A stretch of 64,000 nt of DNA, from NCBI RefSeq assembly GCF_905171775.1, contig NC_053494.1, forward strand, positions 134,405,236 through 134,469,235. Direction: 5' to 3'. Both the position numbers and the translations under genes were made by a program. This DNA is from Rana temporaria (lineage: Eukaryota > Chordata > Amphibia > Anura > Ranidae). Below, one piece after another: positions 29,222 to 41,201 of the stretch (within the stretch, counting starts at the first letter, position 1; each line of letters opens with the position of its first letter). Under the pieces are notes generated by a model. That model saw only the letters and a list, made by a program, of their open reading frames with translations. It had not been told where the DNA came from and searched no databases.

Positions 29222-30882
29222 AGGCCTCGTACACACGACCGAGAATCTCGTCGTTAAAGAAACATCATCCGTCGCCGCCATCTTGCTACACCCCCACACT
29301 CCTGCACAGTAATGATAGAGTGTGAAGGGGGCAAGCGGACATCTTGTTACACCCATCTGAGTTTTAGATTTCACACTTATTTTCAACACAAAACTGAGAT
29401 TATATGCTTAAATACAGTGAGCCAGATTCATGAAGAGATACGACGGCGGATCTCCTGATCCGCCGTCGTATCTCTGAGATCCGACGGTCGGATCTATGCG
29501 ACTGATTCATAAGAATCAGTTCCGCATAGATCTCCCTTGGATCCGACTGGTGTAAGTGACTTACACCAGTCGGATCTTAGGCTGCAATCTACCGCCGGCC
29601 GCTAGGTGTCGTCGCGTTTTTTTACGCGTCGGATATGCAAATGAGGAAAACCGCCGATTCAAGTCCGAACGCCCGCCCGTCGCTTTTTTTTAACGTCGTT
29701 TGCGTTCGGCTTTTTCAAGCGAATAGTTACCCCTGCTATATGAGGGGTAGCTAATGTTAAGTATGGCCGTCGTTCCCGCGCCGAGATTCAAATTTTTACG
29801 TCGTTTGCGTAAGTCGATCGGGAATACGGATGGCCGGAATTTACGTAGCCGTCGAAAACAATGACGTCCTAGCGACGTCATTTGGAGCATGCGCACTGGG
29901 AAATGTCGCCGGCAGCGCATGCGCAGTTAAATCGGCGCGGGAACACGCCTGATTTAAATTGTACACTCCCCCTAGCCGCGGAATTTGAATTCCGCCAGGG
30001 GAGTTACGATCCGACGGTGCAATTGTGCCACAAAGTGCTTTGTGAATACTGCACTGGCCTCGCTAAATTGCACCGGCGGATCGTAAATCACATAGATTAC
30101 GCGGATCTAAAGATCCGCTAATCTATGTGAATCTAGCCCAGTGTTTTTAAATCCGACGGACTGTTTAGATGTTAAATGTGAAAATCAGAGGTGTTTTGTC
30201 ACATGAGCAAACATGTAAGCTCATCAGGTTTGCTGCTGCTTTCAACATTTAACATTTAAACAGTCCGTCGGATTTCCAAATACTGTCTTTAAGCATATAA
30301 GCTCCGTTTTGTGTTGAAAATAAGTCTCAAATCTAAAACTCCGGTGGGTGTAACAAGATGTCCGCTTGCCCCCTTCTCACTCTATCTTTACTGTCCAGAA
30401 GTGTGGGGTGTAGCAAGATGGCGGCGAAAAAACGTCACTTCCGCAGCATTCTGTGATAGGGAGCTGAATGTGACACTGCACCACCCTTGTGGCTGCTTTT
30501 GCTAATCTCGTGTTACCGTGTGTTAGTAAAAGTTTGGTGAGAGACGATTCGCGCTTTTCAGTCTGTTACAGCGTGACAAATGTGCTATCTCCATTACAAA
30601 CGCTACTTTTGACGAAGGTGCGCTCCCGTCTCCTACTTTATTCTGAGCATGCGCGGGTCTCTAAGCATACACACAAACGTGTTTCTCGTCGTAAACCAGC
30701 CCGACGAGTAACACGACGAGGAAATTGAGACTCCCGACGAGAAAAAAGTTCTCTTTTTTTCTCGTCGAGATCCACGACAGTTTTTTTGACGAAAAACATA
30801 AACACGACCGTTTTCCTCGGCAAAAAAGCTCTGCCACCAATTTTCTTGATGGATTTTGTGGAGGAAAACGGTCGTGTGTACG
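29222..30882. mobile_element. MITE with AGGCCTCGTACACACGACCG end, containing nested fold-backs
   Basis: Left end as named; right end AAAACGGTCGTGTGTACG. Inside, 29272-29412 is inverted at 30289-30424 (GCCGCCATCTTGCTACACC versus GGTGTAGCAAGATGGCGGC). Inside that lie a GAGCCAG-ended MITE (29419-30139) and a fold-back 30149-30277. The family recurs at 52091-52701 and 58064-59317. Confidence 0.78.
29419..30139. mobile_element. MITE with GRGCCAGATTCA ends and 3-bp TSD
   Basis: GAGCCAGATTCATG at the left, GTGAATCTAGCCC at the right. AGT flanks both sides (29416-29418 and 30140-30142). Subterminal GATACGACGG / TCCGCCG palindromes are family features. Confidence 0.8.
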
Positions 30883-30979
30883 TTTTCATTCAGTTGTCGT
30901 CATTCAGAGAGCAAAAGACTGTTTATAAATTGGGGGTGGGAGAGGGAAAGATTTTTTTTTCTTCATTATTTGTTACATC

Positions 30980-31808
30980 TTAACCACTTGCCTACTGGGC
31001 ACTGTCCCATTTTAAATGACAGTTGCGTGGTCATGCACTATACTATGTGAGACTTTTATCATTGTGTTCATACAAATAGAGCTTTTTTTTTTGGTGATAT
31101 TTAATCACCACTTGGTTTTTAATTTTATACTAAACAAAAACTTTGACAAAAAAAATTGAAAAACATTTTTTTTTCTTAGTTTCTGTTATAAAATTTTGCA
31201 AACAGGTTCTCTTTCACTGATGTGCACTGATGAGCACTGATAAACTGCACCGATGGGCACTGATGAGGCTGCACTGATGGGCACTGATGAGGCAGCAAAG
31301 ATGGGCACTTATAGGCAGTATTGATGGGCACTGATAGGATACACTGATGGGCACTGATGAGGTGGCACTGCTGAACACTGATAAGAAGGCACTGATGAGG
31401 CTGCACTGATAGGAGGCACCGATGAGCACTAAAGGGCACTGATAGGTGGCACTGATGAGGAGGCACTGATTGGTTGGCAGCATTGATCATCAGGACACTG
31501 ATGATCAGTGTCCTGATTATCAGTGTAGATGTCCCCTTTCACACTAGCCAGTTACCGGCTCTCTCCTTTCCTCACGCTGTGACAGCATGAGGGAAAGGAA
31601 TGCTGATAACCTGCAAGTGTGTTCACATCATGATCAGCTGGGATTGGACACCCCGATCTGTGATCAGCTGAAGGACACAGCAATCACAGAGCGTGCCGTG
31701 CTAGCTCAGAGGGCACAGTTCTGGGAGGATGTCAATAGACAAACTCGCAGAACTGGATGACCGTGATGTAGCTGTAATTTGGCTATAGCGCGTTTGGCAC
31801 GTGGTTAA
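30980..31808. mobile_element. complete TTAA-flanked element with internal minisatellite
   Basis: TTAACCACTTGCC at the left and GGCACGTGGTTAA at the right, TTAA at each end. 31210-31480 is a GCACTGATGAGGC / GGGCACTGAT short tandem array. A hairpin CATCAGGACACTGATGATCAGTGTCCTGAT follows at about 31488-31517. Confidence 0.85.
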
Positions 31809-32658
31809 AGTAAAGGCTTTTTTTTTTTTTTTGGATAGAGTAGAGAAGGATTGGAACACAGTTTGTATTGCTGTATTTACACTAATTCTGGTGACCCTGG
31901 TGACACCCTATGGAGAGATTTCCTCTTACTTCCATTTTTGGCTAAATAGGGTCCCTCCTCGGTACCGGGAGTCACCTCGCTCTCTCTGGACACAGAGCTC
32001 TGATCGATCACATTTCCATATTCAAACTTCTCAGCATATTTCTCACGTCACTGGAGCCTATTGGCCTGACTCATCAATGAGGCAGGTCTGCATGGCACAC
32101 TACGTGCCCCCCGATTGGACAGAGTGCTGTGGGGGCGTCCAATTATGATGGGGGAGCTGTTGGAGAGGGCCAGGAGAGAGACAGAGTGGTGGGAGAAAGT
32201 GCAGCAGCTGGAAGAGAGAGCAGACAGGGCTGCTGCTGTACCGGCAGCTCTTCTTTCCATGACTCAGTGCTGGACATCTCGGGACAGCTTAATGAAAATC
32301 ATGATAACTATGAGAGCAGCACGGGCTCAAGGGGAAGGTGCTTTGGAGCCCACAACAATGACTGGGCTCAGGGCAGCTGCTCCTGTTTTCCCGCATTAAA
32401 GATGGCCTTATTTGGGGCCTGTGCCCCTCAGGATAAGTTGAGTTGAGTGGCATCTTGCTATAGCGTGGTCATTTACCCCGTAGGATCCCGACACGCGCTT
32501 GCAACCTATGCCCAGGCCCCCTACATGTGTCCCTACACCCTTCTGGCCATAAATGTGCAGAAGGGGGCAGAGTCCACAAGCTGGAAATGGAGCAGTTGCA
32601 AAACCAGCAGTTTTATTAAGCTGGCATTAATACCCTGGAGATGAGGGAGTGTTATGTA
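31809..32658. other. no gene seen
   Basis: Mixed DNA; ORFs of about 100 codons on both strands lack domains and overlap one another. Confidence 0.5.
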
Positions 32659-32799
32659 CAGGGCCGGACTGGTCTACCGGGATATCGGGAGATTTCCCAG
32701 TAGGCTGCCTGTCCTGTGGCCGGTTTCAGTTGTGGGGCAGCAGTGCTCTCTGTCCCCTCTCTCCTGCTCCTGTGTATCATCACGGAGCTGGCTGTCTTG

Positions 32800-32950
32800 G
32801 TCTGTGTTCGGCGGTAACGCTGTAACACGGTACCGCCCCCCTAGACCGGCTCATGTGATAGTAGAGAGAATCAGTCTTCAGCCTATCACACGACCCGGTC
32901 AAGGGGGGCGGGACCGTGTTACAGCGTTACCGCCAAACACAGACCCAGGC
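32800..32950. repeat. inverted repeat
   Basis: GTGTTCGGCGGTAACGCTGT near 32802 is inverted as ACAGCGTTACCGCCAAACAC near 32921, with GTACCGCCCCCCTAGACCGG / GACCCGGTCAAGGGGGGCGG inside. Confidence 0.82.
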
Positions 32951-33179
32951 AGGCCAGCCAGCTCAGTCAGTGATGATACATGCTAGATGCCCGCCGTACA
33001 GCCCAACCAATGTGACTGAATAGGAGGATCAGATTCGGCAGGGGGGCTGGAGATGAGCTGTCTATATTTCTCCATACAGCCGCGGAATGCTTACAGGAGG
33101 GAGAGGGGGAGAATCAAGCATTCCGCGGCTGCATGGAGGAATATAGACAGCTCATTTCCTCTATATGCAGCCACCCTGC

Positions 33180-34510
33180 CTCTCCTCCCCACCACACTCT
33201 CCAGCCCTCCCCCCAATGCTCTCCACCCCTGTTCTCCCCCCCAGTGCTCTTCACCCCTGTTCCCCCCCAGTGCTCTCCACCCCTGTTCTCCCCCCAATGC
33301 TCTCCACCCCTGTCCCCCCCAGAGCTCTCCACCCCTGTCCCCCCCAGTGCTCTCTACTCGTGCTGTCCACCCCTGTTCCCACGTGCTATCCACCCATGTT
33401 CCCCCCTGTGCTGTCCACCCCTGTCCCCCCCAGTGGTCTCCACCCCTGTTCCACCCCCCCCGTGCTGTCCACCCCTGTTTCCATCCCAGTGCTTTCCCCT
33501 GCTGTGCTCTCCACCCCTGTCCCCCCCCCAGTGCTCTCCACTCCTGTTCTCCCCCCCGTGCTGTCCACCCGGTTCCCCCCCAGTGGTCTCCACCCCTGTG
33601 CTCTCCACCCCTGTCCCCCCCAGTGCTCTCCACCCCTGCCCCCCCAGTGCTCTCCACCCCTGTTCCTCCCCCCGTGCTGTCCACCCCTGTTCCCCCCCAG
33701 TGGTCTCCACCCCTGTCCACCCCCATGCTCTCCACCCCTCCCCCCCCCCAGTGCTCCCACCCCTGTTCTTTCTGGCCCCCCCCAGTGCTCTCAAGCTCCA
33801 CCCATCGCTCTCCAGCCCCCCCAGTGCTCTACACCCCTGTTCTTTTTGGCTCCCCATCCAGTGCTCTCAAGCTCCCCCCAGCACTCTCCACTCCCCACCC
33901 CTGTGCTCTCCACTCCCCCTGCATTTTGCCCCCACCCACGTGCTCTCCAACCCCACCAGTGCTCTCTCCGCTTCCCCCTGCATTTTGTCCCCACCCATAT
34001 GCTCTCCAACCCCACCAGTGCTCTCCACTCCCCCTGAATTTTGCCCCCACCCATGTGCTCTCCAACCCCGCCAGTGCTCTCCACCCCCCATAGTGCGCTC
34101 CAGCCCCCCGTACTTTCCACCCCTGTTTTTTCTAGCCCCCACTGGTGCTCTCATGCTCCCCCCATTGCTCTCCACTCCCCAGTGCTCTCCACTCCCCCCT
34201 GCTCTTTGTACCCCCCCCCGTGCTCTCCAGCCCCACGTGCTCTTCACCCCTGTTCTTTCTTCCCCCCCAGTGCTCTCAAGATCCCCCCCCCAGTGCTCTT
34301 TACCGCCACACTCTTAGCCCCCTTAGTGCTCTTCAGCCCCCCTCTCAGCCTCCCGTGTTCTCCACCCCTGTTCCTTTTGTTTTCCCCCAGCGCTCTCCAC
34401 TTTCCACCCTTGTGATCTCCACTCCCCCTGCTCTTTGCCCCCACCTATGTGCTCTCTAACCCCCGCCAGTGCTCTCCGCTCTCTAGCTCCCACCCAGTGC
34501 TCTCACTTCC
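33180..34510 (+). repeat. C-rich minisatellite, ~1.3 kb
   Basis: Degenerate tandem CCCCAGTGCTCTCCACCCCTGT units of roughly 20-26 bases, poorer in order after 33900. Strong C/G strand asymmetry keeps several frames open on both strands (Pro/Ser-rich plus, Gly/Glu-rich minus), which are not genes. Confidence 0.92.
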
Positions 34511-34744
34511 CCAGGACCAGAGGACAGGCTGACTGGGGGCTGAAAATGAGGACGGCTGCAGATGCAGGTGGCCAGGGACCACTCCATCTCACAGCAAACA
34601 GATCCTCTGGAAGGAGCACTGTTCCCATCCAAAACGAGAACAGACCCTGCCTGCTGATGGCGATCATGGATATCCTGCTGGCATGGAAGGTACCGTACCG
34701 AGCATCAACAACATACCTTCCCACAAACAGGGACTGCAGACTGG

Positions 34745-35275
34745 GACATGGGGCATAGGAGGGGCTGCAATGATGGGCACAGTGAGGCTACATTCGTGGG
34801 CACAGTGATACTGCATTCATGGGCACAGTAAAGCTGCATTTGATGGGCACAGTGAGGCTGCAATGATGGGCACAGTGAGGCTGAAATATTGGGCACATCG
34901 AGGCTGTAATGATGGGCACAGTGAGGCTGCAATGGTGGGCCCAGCGAGGCTGCAATGGTGGGCACAGTGAGGCTGCAATGGTGGGCACAGTAAAGCTGCA
35001 TTTGATGAGCACAGTAAGGCTGTATTTATGGGCACAGTGAATCTGCATTTGATGAGCACAGTGAGGCTGCATTTGATGAGCACAGTGAGGCTGCAATGGT
35101 GGGCACAGTGAGGCTGCAATGGTGGGCACAGTGAGGCTGCATTTGATGAGCACAGTGAGGCTGCATTTGATGAGCACAGTGAGGCTGCATTGATGGGTAC
35201 AGTGAGGCTGCATTTGATGGGCACTGATGAGGCTGCATTTGATGGGCACTAATGAGGCTGCATTGAGCTCTTGTA
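34745..35275 (+). repeat. GGGCACAGTGAGGCTGCA minisatellite
   Basis: About 22 units of TGATGGGCACAGTGAGGCTGCA (21-25 bases) with variants such as TTTGATGAGCACAG. It drifts to GGGCACTGATGAGGCTGCA at the 3' edge, very like the array at 31210-31480. Confidence 0.92.
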
Positions 35276-35736
35276 TCATGTCTGCAGCCTCTGACCATCT
35301 TCTGTATCATGTCTGCAGTCTCTGAGGGAGTCTAGAGAGGAGTCAAGAGTGGTAGCACCACTGGGATGGGGGTCATGGGAGAATTCAAATGTGTGTGGAC
35401 TGTGGAGAGGAGACTATATAGGATAAAACTAGAGCCACCGAGCTGGAGCTGACTGACCAAGCCCTGCACGGTGCACCTGAGAGGAGGTCAGTGACAGCAC
35501 CGCTAGGCCAGTCTGAGGGGGGTCACTGATGTAAGGGGGAAGTGAATAAGATAATGTAAGGGGGCACTGATATAAAGGTTTCCCCCTATCAGTAACCCAC
35601 CCCCCTTACGTTAGTGTATTCTTTCTGTGGAAGGTGACCCCCCACGTTCTGAGTTCCTGGTGTCCCCCTTGATGATTGACCACTTTTAACTGAAATTTGC
35701 TTTTATAAATATAAAGCCCTATGTGCTTTCAAATCT

Positions 35737-35737
35737 G

Positions 35738-35828
<91 letters not shown>
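35737..35828. repeat. (TC)n(TA)n microsatellite
   Basis: A TC run followed by a TA run. The TA run supplied the TA target of the adjacent Tc1 element. Confidence 0.97.
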
Positions 35829-35833
<5 letters not shown>

Positions 35834-37442
35834 GTGGTTCTCAAAAAATTAGCATATTGTGATAAAGTTCATTATTTTCTGTAATGTACTGATAAACATT
35901 AGACTTTCATATATTTTAGATTCATTACACACAACTGAAGTAGTTCAAGCCTTTTTATTGTTTTAATATTGATGATTTTGGCATAAAGCTCATGAAAACC
36001 CAAAATTCCTATCTCAAAAAATTAGCATATCATGAAAAGGTTCTCTAAACGAGCTCTTAACCTAATCATCTGAATCAACTAATTAACTCTAAACACCTGC
36101 AAAAGATTCCTGAGGCTTTTAAAAACTCCCAGCCTGGTTCATTACTCCAAACCGCAATCATGGGTAAGACTGCCGACCTGACTGCTGTCCAGAAGGCCAT
36201 CATTGACACCCTCAAGCAAGAGGGTAAGATACAGAAAGAAATTTCTGAACAAATAGGCTGTTCCCAGAGTGCTGTATCAAGGCACCTCAGTGGGAAGTCT
36301 GTGGGAAGGAAAAAGTGTGGCAGAAAACGCTGCACAACGAGAAGAGGTGACCGGACCCTGAGGAAGATTGTGGAGAAGGACCGATTCCAGACCTTGGGGG
36401 ACCTGCAGAAGCAGTGGACTGAGTCTGGAGTAGAAACATCCAGAGCCACCGTGTACAGGCGTGTGCAGGAAATGGGCTACAGGTGCCGCATTCCCCAGGT
36501 CAAGCCACTTTTGAACCAGAAACAGCGGCAGAAGCGCCATGACCTGGGCTACAGAGAAGCGACACTGGACTGTTGCTCAGTGGTCCAAAGTATTTTTTTC
36601 GGATGAAAGCAAATTTTGCATGTCATTCGGTAATCAAGGTGCCAGAGTCTGGAGGAAGACTGGGGAGTGGGAAATGCCAAAATGCCTGAAGTCCAGTGTC
36701 AAGTACCCACAGTCAGTGATGGTCTGGGGTGCCATGTCAGCTGCTGGTGTTGGTCCACTGTGTTTTATCAAGGGCAGGGTGAATGCAGCTAGCTATCAGG
36801 AGATTTTGGAGCACTTCATGCTTCCATCTGCTGAAAAGCTTTATGGAGATGAAGATTTAATTTTTCAGCACGACCTGGCACCTGCTCACAGTGCCAAAAC
36901 CACTGGTAAATGGTTTACTGACCATGGTATTACTGTGCTCAATTGGCCTGCCAACTCTCCTGACCTGAACCCCATAGAGAATCTGTGGGATATTGGGAAG
37001 AGAAAGTTGAGAGACGCAAGACCCAGCACTCTGGATGAGCTTAAGGCCGCTACCGAAGCATCCTGGGCCTCCATAACACATCAGCAGTGCCACAGGCTGA
37101 TTGCCTCCATGCCACGCCGCATTGAAGCAGTCATTTCTGCAAAAGGATTCCCGACCAAGTATTGAGTGCATAACTGAACATAATTATTTGAAGGTTGACT
37201 TTTTCTTTTATTAAAAACACTTTCCTTTATTAGTCGGATGAAATATGCTAATTTTTTGAGATAGGAATTTTGGGTTTTCATGAGCTGTATGCCAAAATCA
37301 TCAATATTAAAACAATAAAAAGGCTTGAACTACTTCAGTTGTGTGTAATGAATCTAAAATATATGAAAGTCTAATGTTTATCAGTACATTACAGAAAATA
37401 ATGAACTTTATCACAATATGCTAATTTTTTGAGAACCACCTG
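35829..37442 (+). mobile_element. near-intact Tc1-like transposon
   Basis: 1.6 kb, starting CAGGTGGTTCTCAAAAAATT and ending with its inverse, with TA on both sides. TIRs of about 200 bases (35829-36030 and 37243-37442) differ by about one base as read by eye (AAAGCTC versus ACAGCTC). Each arm contains TCTCAAAAAATTAGCATAT twice, once at each end of the arm, the IR/DR arrangement. Confidence 0.95.
36160..37165 (+). pseudogene. Tc1-like DD34E transposase with one frameshift
   Basis: Starts at ATG 36160. N-terminal paired-like helix-turn-helix pair (GCSQSAVSRHLSGK; TSRATVYRRVQEMG) with GRKRCTTRRG between. A shift of one base near 36535-36545, looking like a single added base at CGCCATGACC, moves the frame. 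The catalytic half is then open to TGA at 37163: FFSDESKF, FQHDLAPAHS and SPDLNPIENLWD, with 34 residues between second D and E. No other lesion is seen, so this copy is one change from a complete frame. Confidence 0.93.
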
Positions 37443-37596
37443 TATAATACACTCTTCAAATGTGCTTTAAAATGTATGATTTTCCCTTTCATGAACAAGA
37501 GAATAATAACGCTATGCTGTTACGCTGGTATAATAATGCTGTGGGGCTGGTATGAAATATTTTCCAGGGCTGGTTTTTATTCCCAGTCCCGCCCTG

Positions 37597-38491
37597 GTTG
37601 AAGGAGACCCCCTTGCTTTGAGCTCACACAGGTCTATCTGACGTTTCAGCCTAGCTTTTGCCAAAACTCTAAAATTGCCACTGCAGGGATCTGCAAATAG
37701 AGTATCACTGTTTTACTCATGTTATTTTGTTCTTCTTTAAGTAAAGCATTAATTTGGTAATCTTGAAGTCTGTGTGCAGCCTGTCTTTATTACTGCAGGT
37801 TCCTTCCACTTAAGGTAATCCCTTTTTATTGCATAATCTGTTGTTGTATAACGGGATATTGTGTTCCTCACAAGCTACTGAGGTCCACAACTCTCAAACT
37901 ATTGCCAGGTGTGTCATGGGAGGGTTTTGAGACACTTTTAGGGGTTAATCACCAAGCGTAGACCCAAAACAATCCAGCAGCTCCTCCGGAGGTAGTGCTA
38001 CACCTCTCATACAGCCACTGATGTTGCGACAGGTGCAGCAAGTACACGGTGAGGTAAGAGGGCCTGCACGATCTTCTGTTGGTCGCAGGTGGCAGGTGCA
38101 TCACCATAGTTGGACTGGATAGCCGAAGCAGGGGATGGCAGCAGGAACAGCAGATGCAGGCACACAGCAGATGAGGACCAGCGTCACCAGGCACTATGCT
38201 GAGCAGGACAGACAGATGACTGGATGCAGGGTCAGACAAGCCCGGTCAGCAAGGGATGATCAGATATACAACGGAAGGCAAGGAATGGTAAAGATGCAAG
38301 CAAAGGTTTGCAACAAGATAACAAGCAGATGAGAAGATATAAACAAAGTCTTAAGGCAAGTTAAGGTCAGGACAGGTGGAATCAAAAGCGTGTTCTGGAT
38401 GAGCTGGGTCAAACACAGGAATCAAAATACAGGGCACAGGAATAGGAACATGGGTAAAGCTGCAGATCAGACAGCAATGCACTAGTGCAGA
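37597..38491. other. no gene seen; repeat scrap
   Basis: CAGCTCCTCCGGAGGTAGTG near 37978 resembles CGGCTCCTCCGGGGGTAGCG near 49387, so part of this is a dispersed repeat. Confidence 0.45.
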
Positions 38492-38640
38492 GATATGCAA
38501 TTAGCGGACCTCCAGCTGTTGTAAAACTACAAATCCCATCATGCCTCTGCCTCTGGGTGTCATGCTTGTGGCTGTCAGTCTTGCTATGCCTCATGGAACT
38601 TGTAGTTCTGCAACAGCTGGAGGTCCGCTAATTGCATATC
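38492..38640. mobile_element. fold-back MITE
   Basis: GATATGCAATTAGCGGACCT at the left and its inverse at the right, with GCAACAGCTGGAGGTCCGC. The central part carries the common ACTACAAATCCCATCATGCC motif also seen in 21500-21960. Confidence 0.88.
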
Positions 38641-39728
38641 TGCTGTCCTTATATAGGCCACTTGGCACCAGTGTTAATGGCTAACATGCCCAAAAATGTG
38701 CGTGCATGCGAATATTCATGCGCCTGTAAGCAGCACGATGGGCACCTGCAGGGCCGCGTCTGCGCATTCGTATCTGCCTTTGCCTTGGAAATTCCGCTGT
38801 GCTATGGCCATCCCATCCCTGACAGGGAGGTTTGGAGACATTTATTCTACTTCTTCAGCAGAAGATACAGTATGTTAAAAAGGCCTACACTACAGAACTC
38901 TTTGGGCCGGCCCTTGGCATAGCAGTGGCCTATACCTGTTGGGTAGAACCAACAAATGGATAAGGATGGCAACTTCCTCCACTCCTCTGCAGGCTGCCAA
39001 TGCCCCTGCTCCTGGACAAAACCCTCTCTTGCTGCCGTTTTGCCCCTCCCTTGGTATTTTAAATGTTTAAATTTAAAGATTGTAGGGGTTGTAAAGGTTT
39101 GTTTTTTATTTTCTAAATAGGTTCCTTTAAGCTAGTGAATTGTTGGTTCACTACCTTGGTTCACTACCTTTTTCCTTCGATTTCCCTTCTAAATGTTTTC
39201 TTTCTTTGCTTTCTTTGTCTTTGGCATTGGTGCAAGTCTCATACACCCTGTTCATCTTCCCCACATTCCATTTGTTTGGTACTGTAGTCCCTTTCATATA
39301 ACCTTGAAAATAGTCAGAATAAATTTCAAAGATTCAGCTTACATTTACTTTTTTTCAAACTTGTTTTATTCAAGAAGATGTATACATCAGACAGAGAACA
39401 TGCTAACACAGAAAGCAGTACAGAGTCAGGTTCCATTGACTTTAATGGGGGTTGAACATCCCACAACACAAACCCAAGTATGTTCTACTGTTGATCATGT
39501 CAATGCTGTTCCTATGTTATCTCAGAGCCCTCCCTGTTTTTATTTTTCACTACAGATTCATTTTCGTTTATGGGGGAGAGAATTGGATAGGGGAGGGTTT
39601 GAATACTTATGCAAAGGAAAAGTCTACAAAAATGCTGTGTGTTGTCAGCCCACAATAAGAATTAATAACAAATGTTCTATACCTGCAGGGTTTTTAAAGG
39701 GATACAACATTCCAAAGATGTACTCCAT
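38641..39728. other. no gene; half MITE and possible L1 tail
   Basis: 39073-39220 matches the left half of the fold-back at 53087-53439 (GTTGTAAAGGTTTGTTTTTT). 39353-39440 on the minus strand ends TTGAATAAAACAAGTTTGAA plus an A-run, like a short LINE 3' end. ORFs here lack domains. Confidence 0.45.
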
Positions 39729-40454
39729 GGGGCAGATCCAGAAAGAATTGCATGGGCGCAGCGTATGTGAGATACGCTACGCCGCTGTAACTTACTTGTT
39801 GTAGCTTTGAATCCGCATTTGCGCCGTAAGTTACGGCGGCGTAGTGTATCTCTCGCGGCGTAACGGCGCCTAATTCAAATCGGCGAGCAGGGGGGCGTGT
39901 TTCATTTAAATGAAGCGCGTCCCTGCGCCGAACGAACTGCGCATGGGCCATCCCTAAATTTCCCGACGTGCATACGCTAAATGACTTCGCAAGGACGTCA
40001 TTGTTTTGACTTGGACGTAAATTACGTCCATCCCGCGATTCACGGACGACTTACGCAAACAAAAAAACAATTCAAATTAAATGCGGGAACGACGGCCATA
40101 CTTAACATAGCAGGTTTAACTATACGCCACGAAACAGCAGCTTTAACTATACGCCGGAAAAATCCGACTAGAGACGACGTAAAAGAATGCGACGACCGCT
40201 CGTACGTTCGTGGATCGTCGAAAATAGCTAATTTGCATACTCGACGCGGAAAACGACGTGAACGCCACCCAGCGGACGCCGAAAAATTGCATCTACGATC
40301 CGAAGGTGTACGAAGCCGTACGCCTGTCGGATCTAACCCAGATGCCGTTGTATCTTGTTTTGAGGATTCAAAACAAAGATACGACGCGGGAAATTTGAAA
40401 GTACGCCGGCGTATCAGTAGATACGCCGGCGTACTCGCTTTGTGGATCTGCCCC
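39729..40454. mobile_element. MITE with GGGGCAGATCC ends and CAT TSD
   Basis: GGGGCAGATCC at the left, GGATCTGCCCC at the right, CAT on both sides (39726-39728 and 40455-40457). Internal ACGACGGCCATACTTAACAT is shared with other family members (compare 41925). Confidence 0.85.
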
Positions 40455-40575
40455 CATATGTTTTTTTTTTTGTTTGTTTGTTTTTTAATACATTTTAATA
40501 TTTATGTGTAAAATAAAGATGTTATATACATAGTCAAAACATAAATATACATAATCCGTTTAAAAGTTTATAAAC

Positions 40576-41037
40576 TTAAAGTGATTGTAAAGTCAAAATT
40601 AAGATAAAAAACTTTCTGCGTGCTCCCTCAGCCCCCCCAATACTTATCTGAGCCCCATCTCTATCCAGCAATGTTTCAGGAGTGTCTTGGCTGGCCAGAA
40701 CTCTCCCTCCTGAATGGCAGAGACGGCCGTGTGGAACCACTGGCTCCAGCTGCTGTCAATCAAAGTCAGTAAGCCAATGAGGTGAGAGAGGGGGTGGGGC
40801 TGAATCGCGGCTCTGTGTTTGAATGGACACGCAGAGCAGCGGCTCGGGTTGGATGCCACCATAGCAAGCTGCTTGCTGTGGGAGCACTCAGCAGGAGGGA
40901 GGGGCCTGAAGCACCAGTGAGGGACCCGAGAAGAGGAGGATATAGGTTGCTCTGTGCAGTACCATTAAACAGAGAAGGCAAGTATAACATGTTTGTTATT
41001 TTTAAAGAAAAAACATGAAGATTTAGTATCACTTTAA
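40576..41037. mobile_element. TTAA-flanked nonautonomous element
   Basis: TTAAAGTGATTGTAAA at the left and TATCACTTTAA at the right, TTAA at each end. Noncoding. Confidence 0.75.
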
Positions 41038-41201
41038 CAACTAAAATGAAATAACATTGAAAAAGCATTATATTTGCCTTTAATACCAACTGAGCATCAA
41101 TTTTATGGTACAGCTGACCTGAGTTCTATTGCTATGTGCTACATTCAAATTAGAGGAGTTCCAAAAAAGTTGCTCAAGAGTATACTGTACGGACAAACCA
41201 A

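Larger units (their letters stand above)
32659..37596. mobile_element. putative large element with CAGGGCCGGACTGG ends (tentative)
   Basis: CAGGGCCGGACTGG (32659-32672) is inverted at 37583-37596 with one mismatch. The interior holds two minisatellites and a nested Tc1. No clear target duplication is visible (GTTATGTA versus GTTGAAGG), so pairing of these ends is tentative. Confidence 0.45.

Noticed and set aside
31176..31490. Cys/His/Gln-rich minus-strand ORFs
   Set aside because: Tandem GCACTGATGAGGC repeat, not a zinc-finger gene.
33053..34459. Long Pro/Ser-rich and Gly/Glu-rich ORFs on both strands (up to about 390 codons)
   Set aside because: They are artefacts of the C-rich minisatellite. 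Several overlapping frames on both strands are open and no domain is visible.
34705..35310. His/Cys-rich minus-strand ORFs resembling zinc fingers
   Set aside because: Produced by the GGGCACAGTGAGGCTGCA minisatellite; the same residues recur in three frames.
32659..37596. 8-bp TSD for the CAGGGCCGGACTGG element
   Set aside because: GTTATGTA and GTTGAAGG share only the first three bases.
39193..39804. 203-codon ORF
   Set aside because: Crosses an L1-like tail and the edge of a MITE; no domain or codon signature.
40000..40511. 176-codon ORF starting in the 39729-40454 MITE
   Set aside because: Lies in palindromic MITE sequence shared with noncoding copies.
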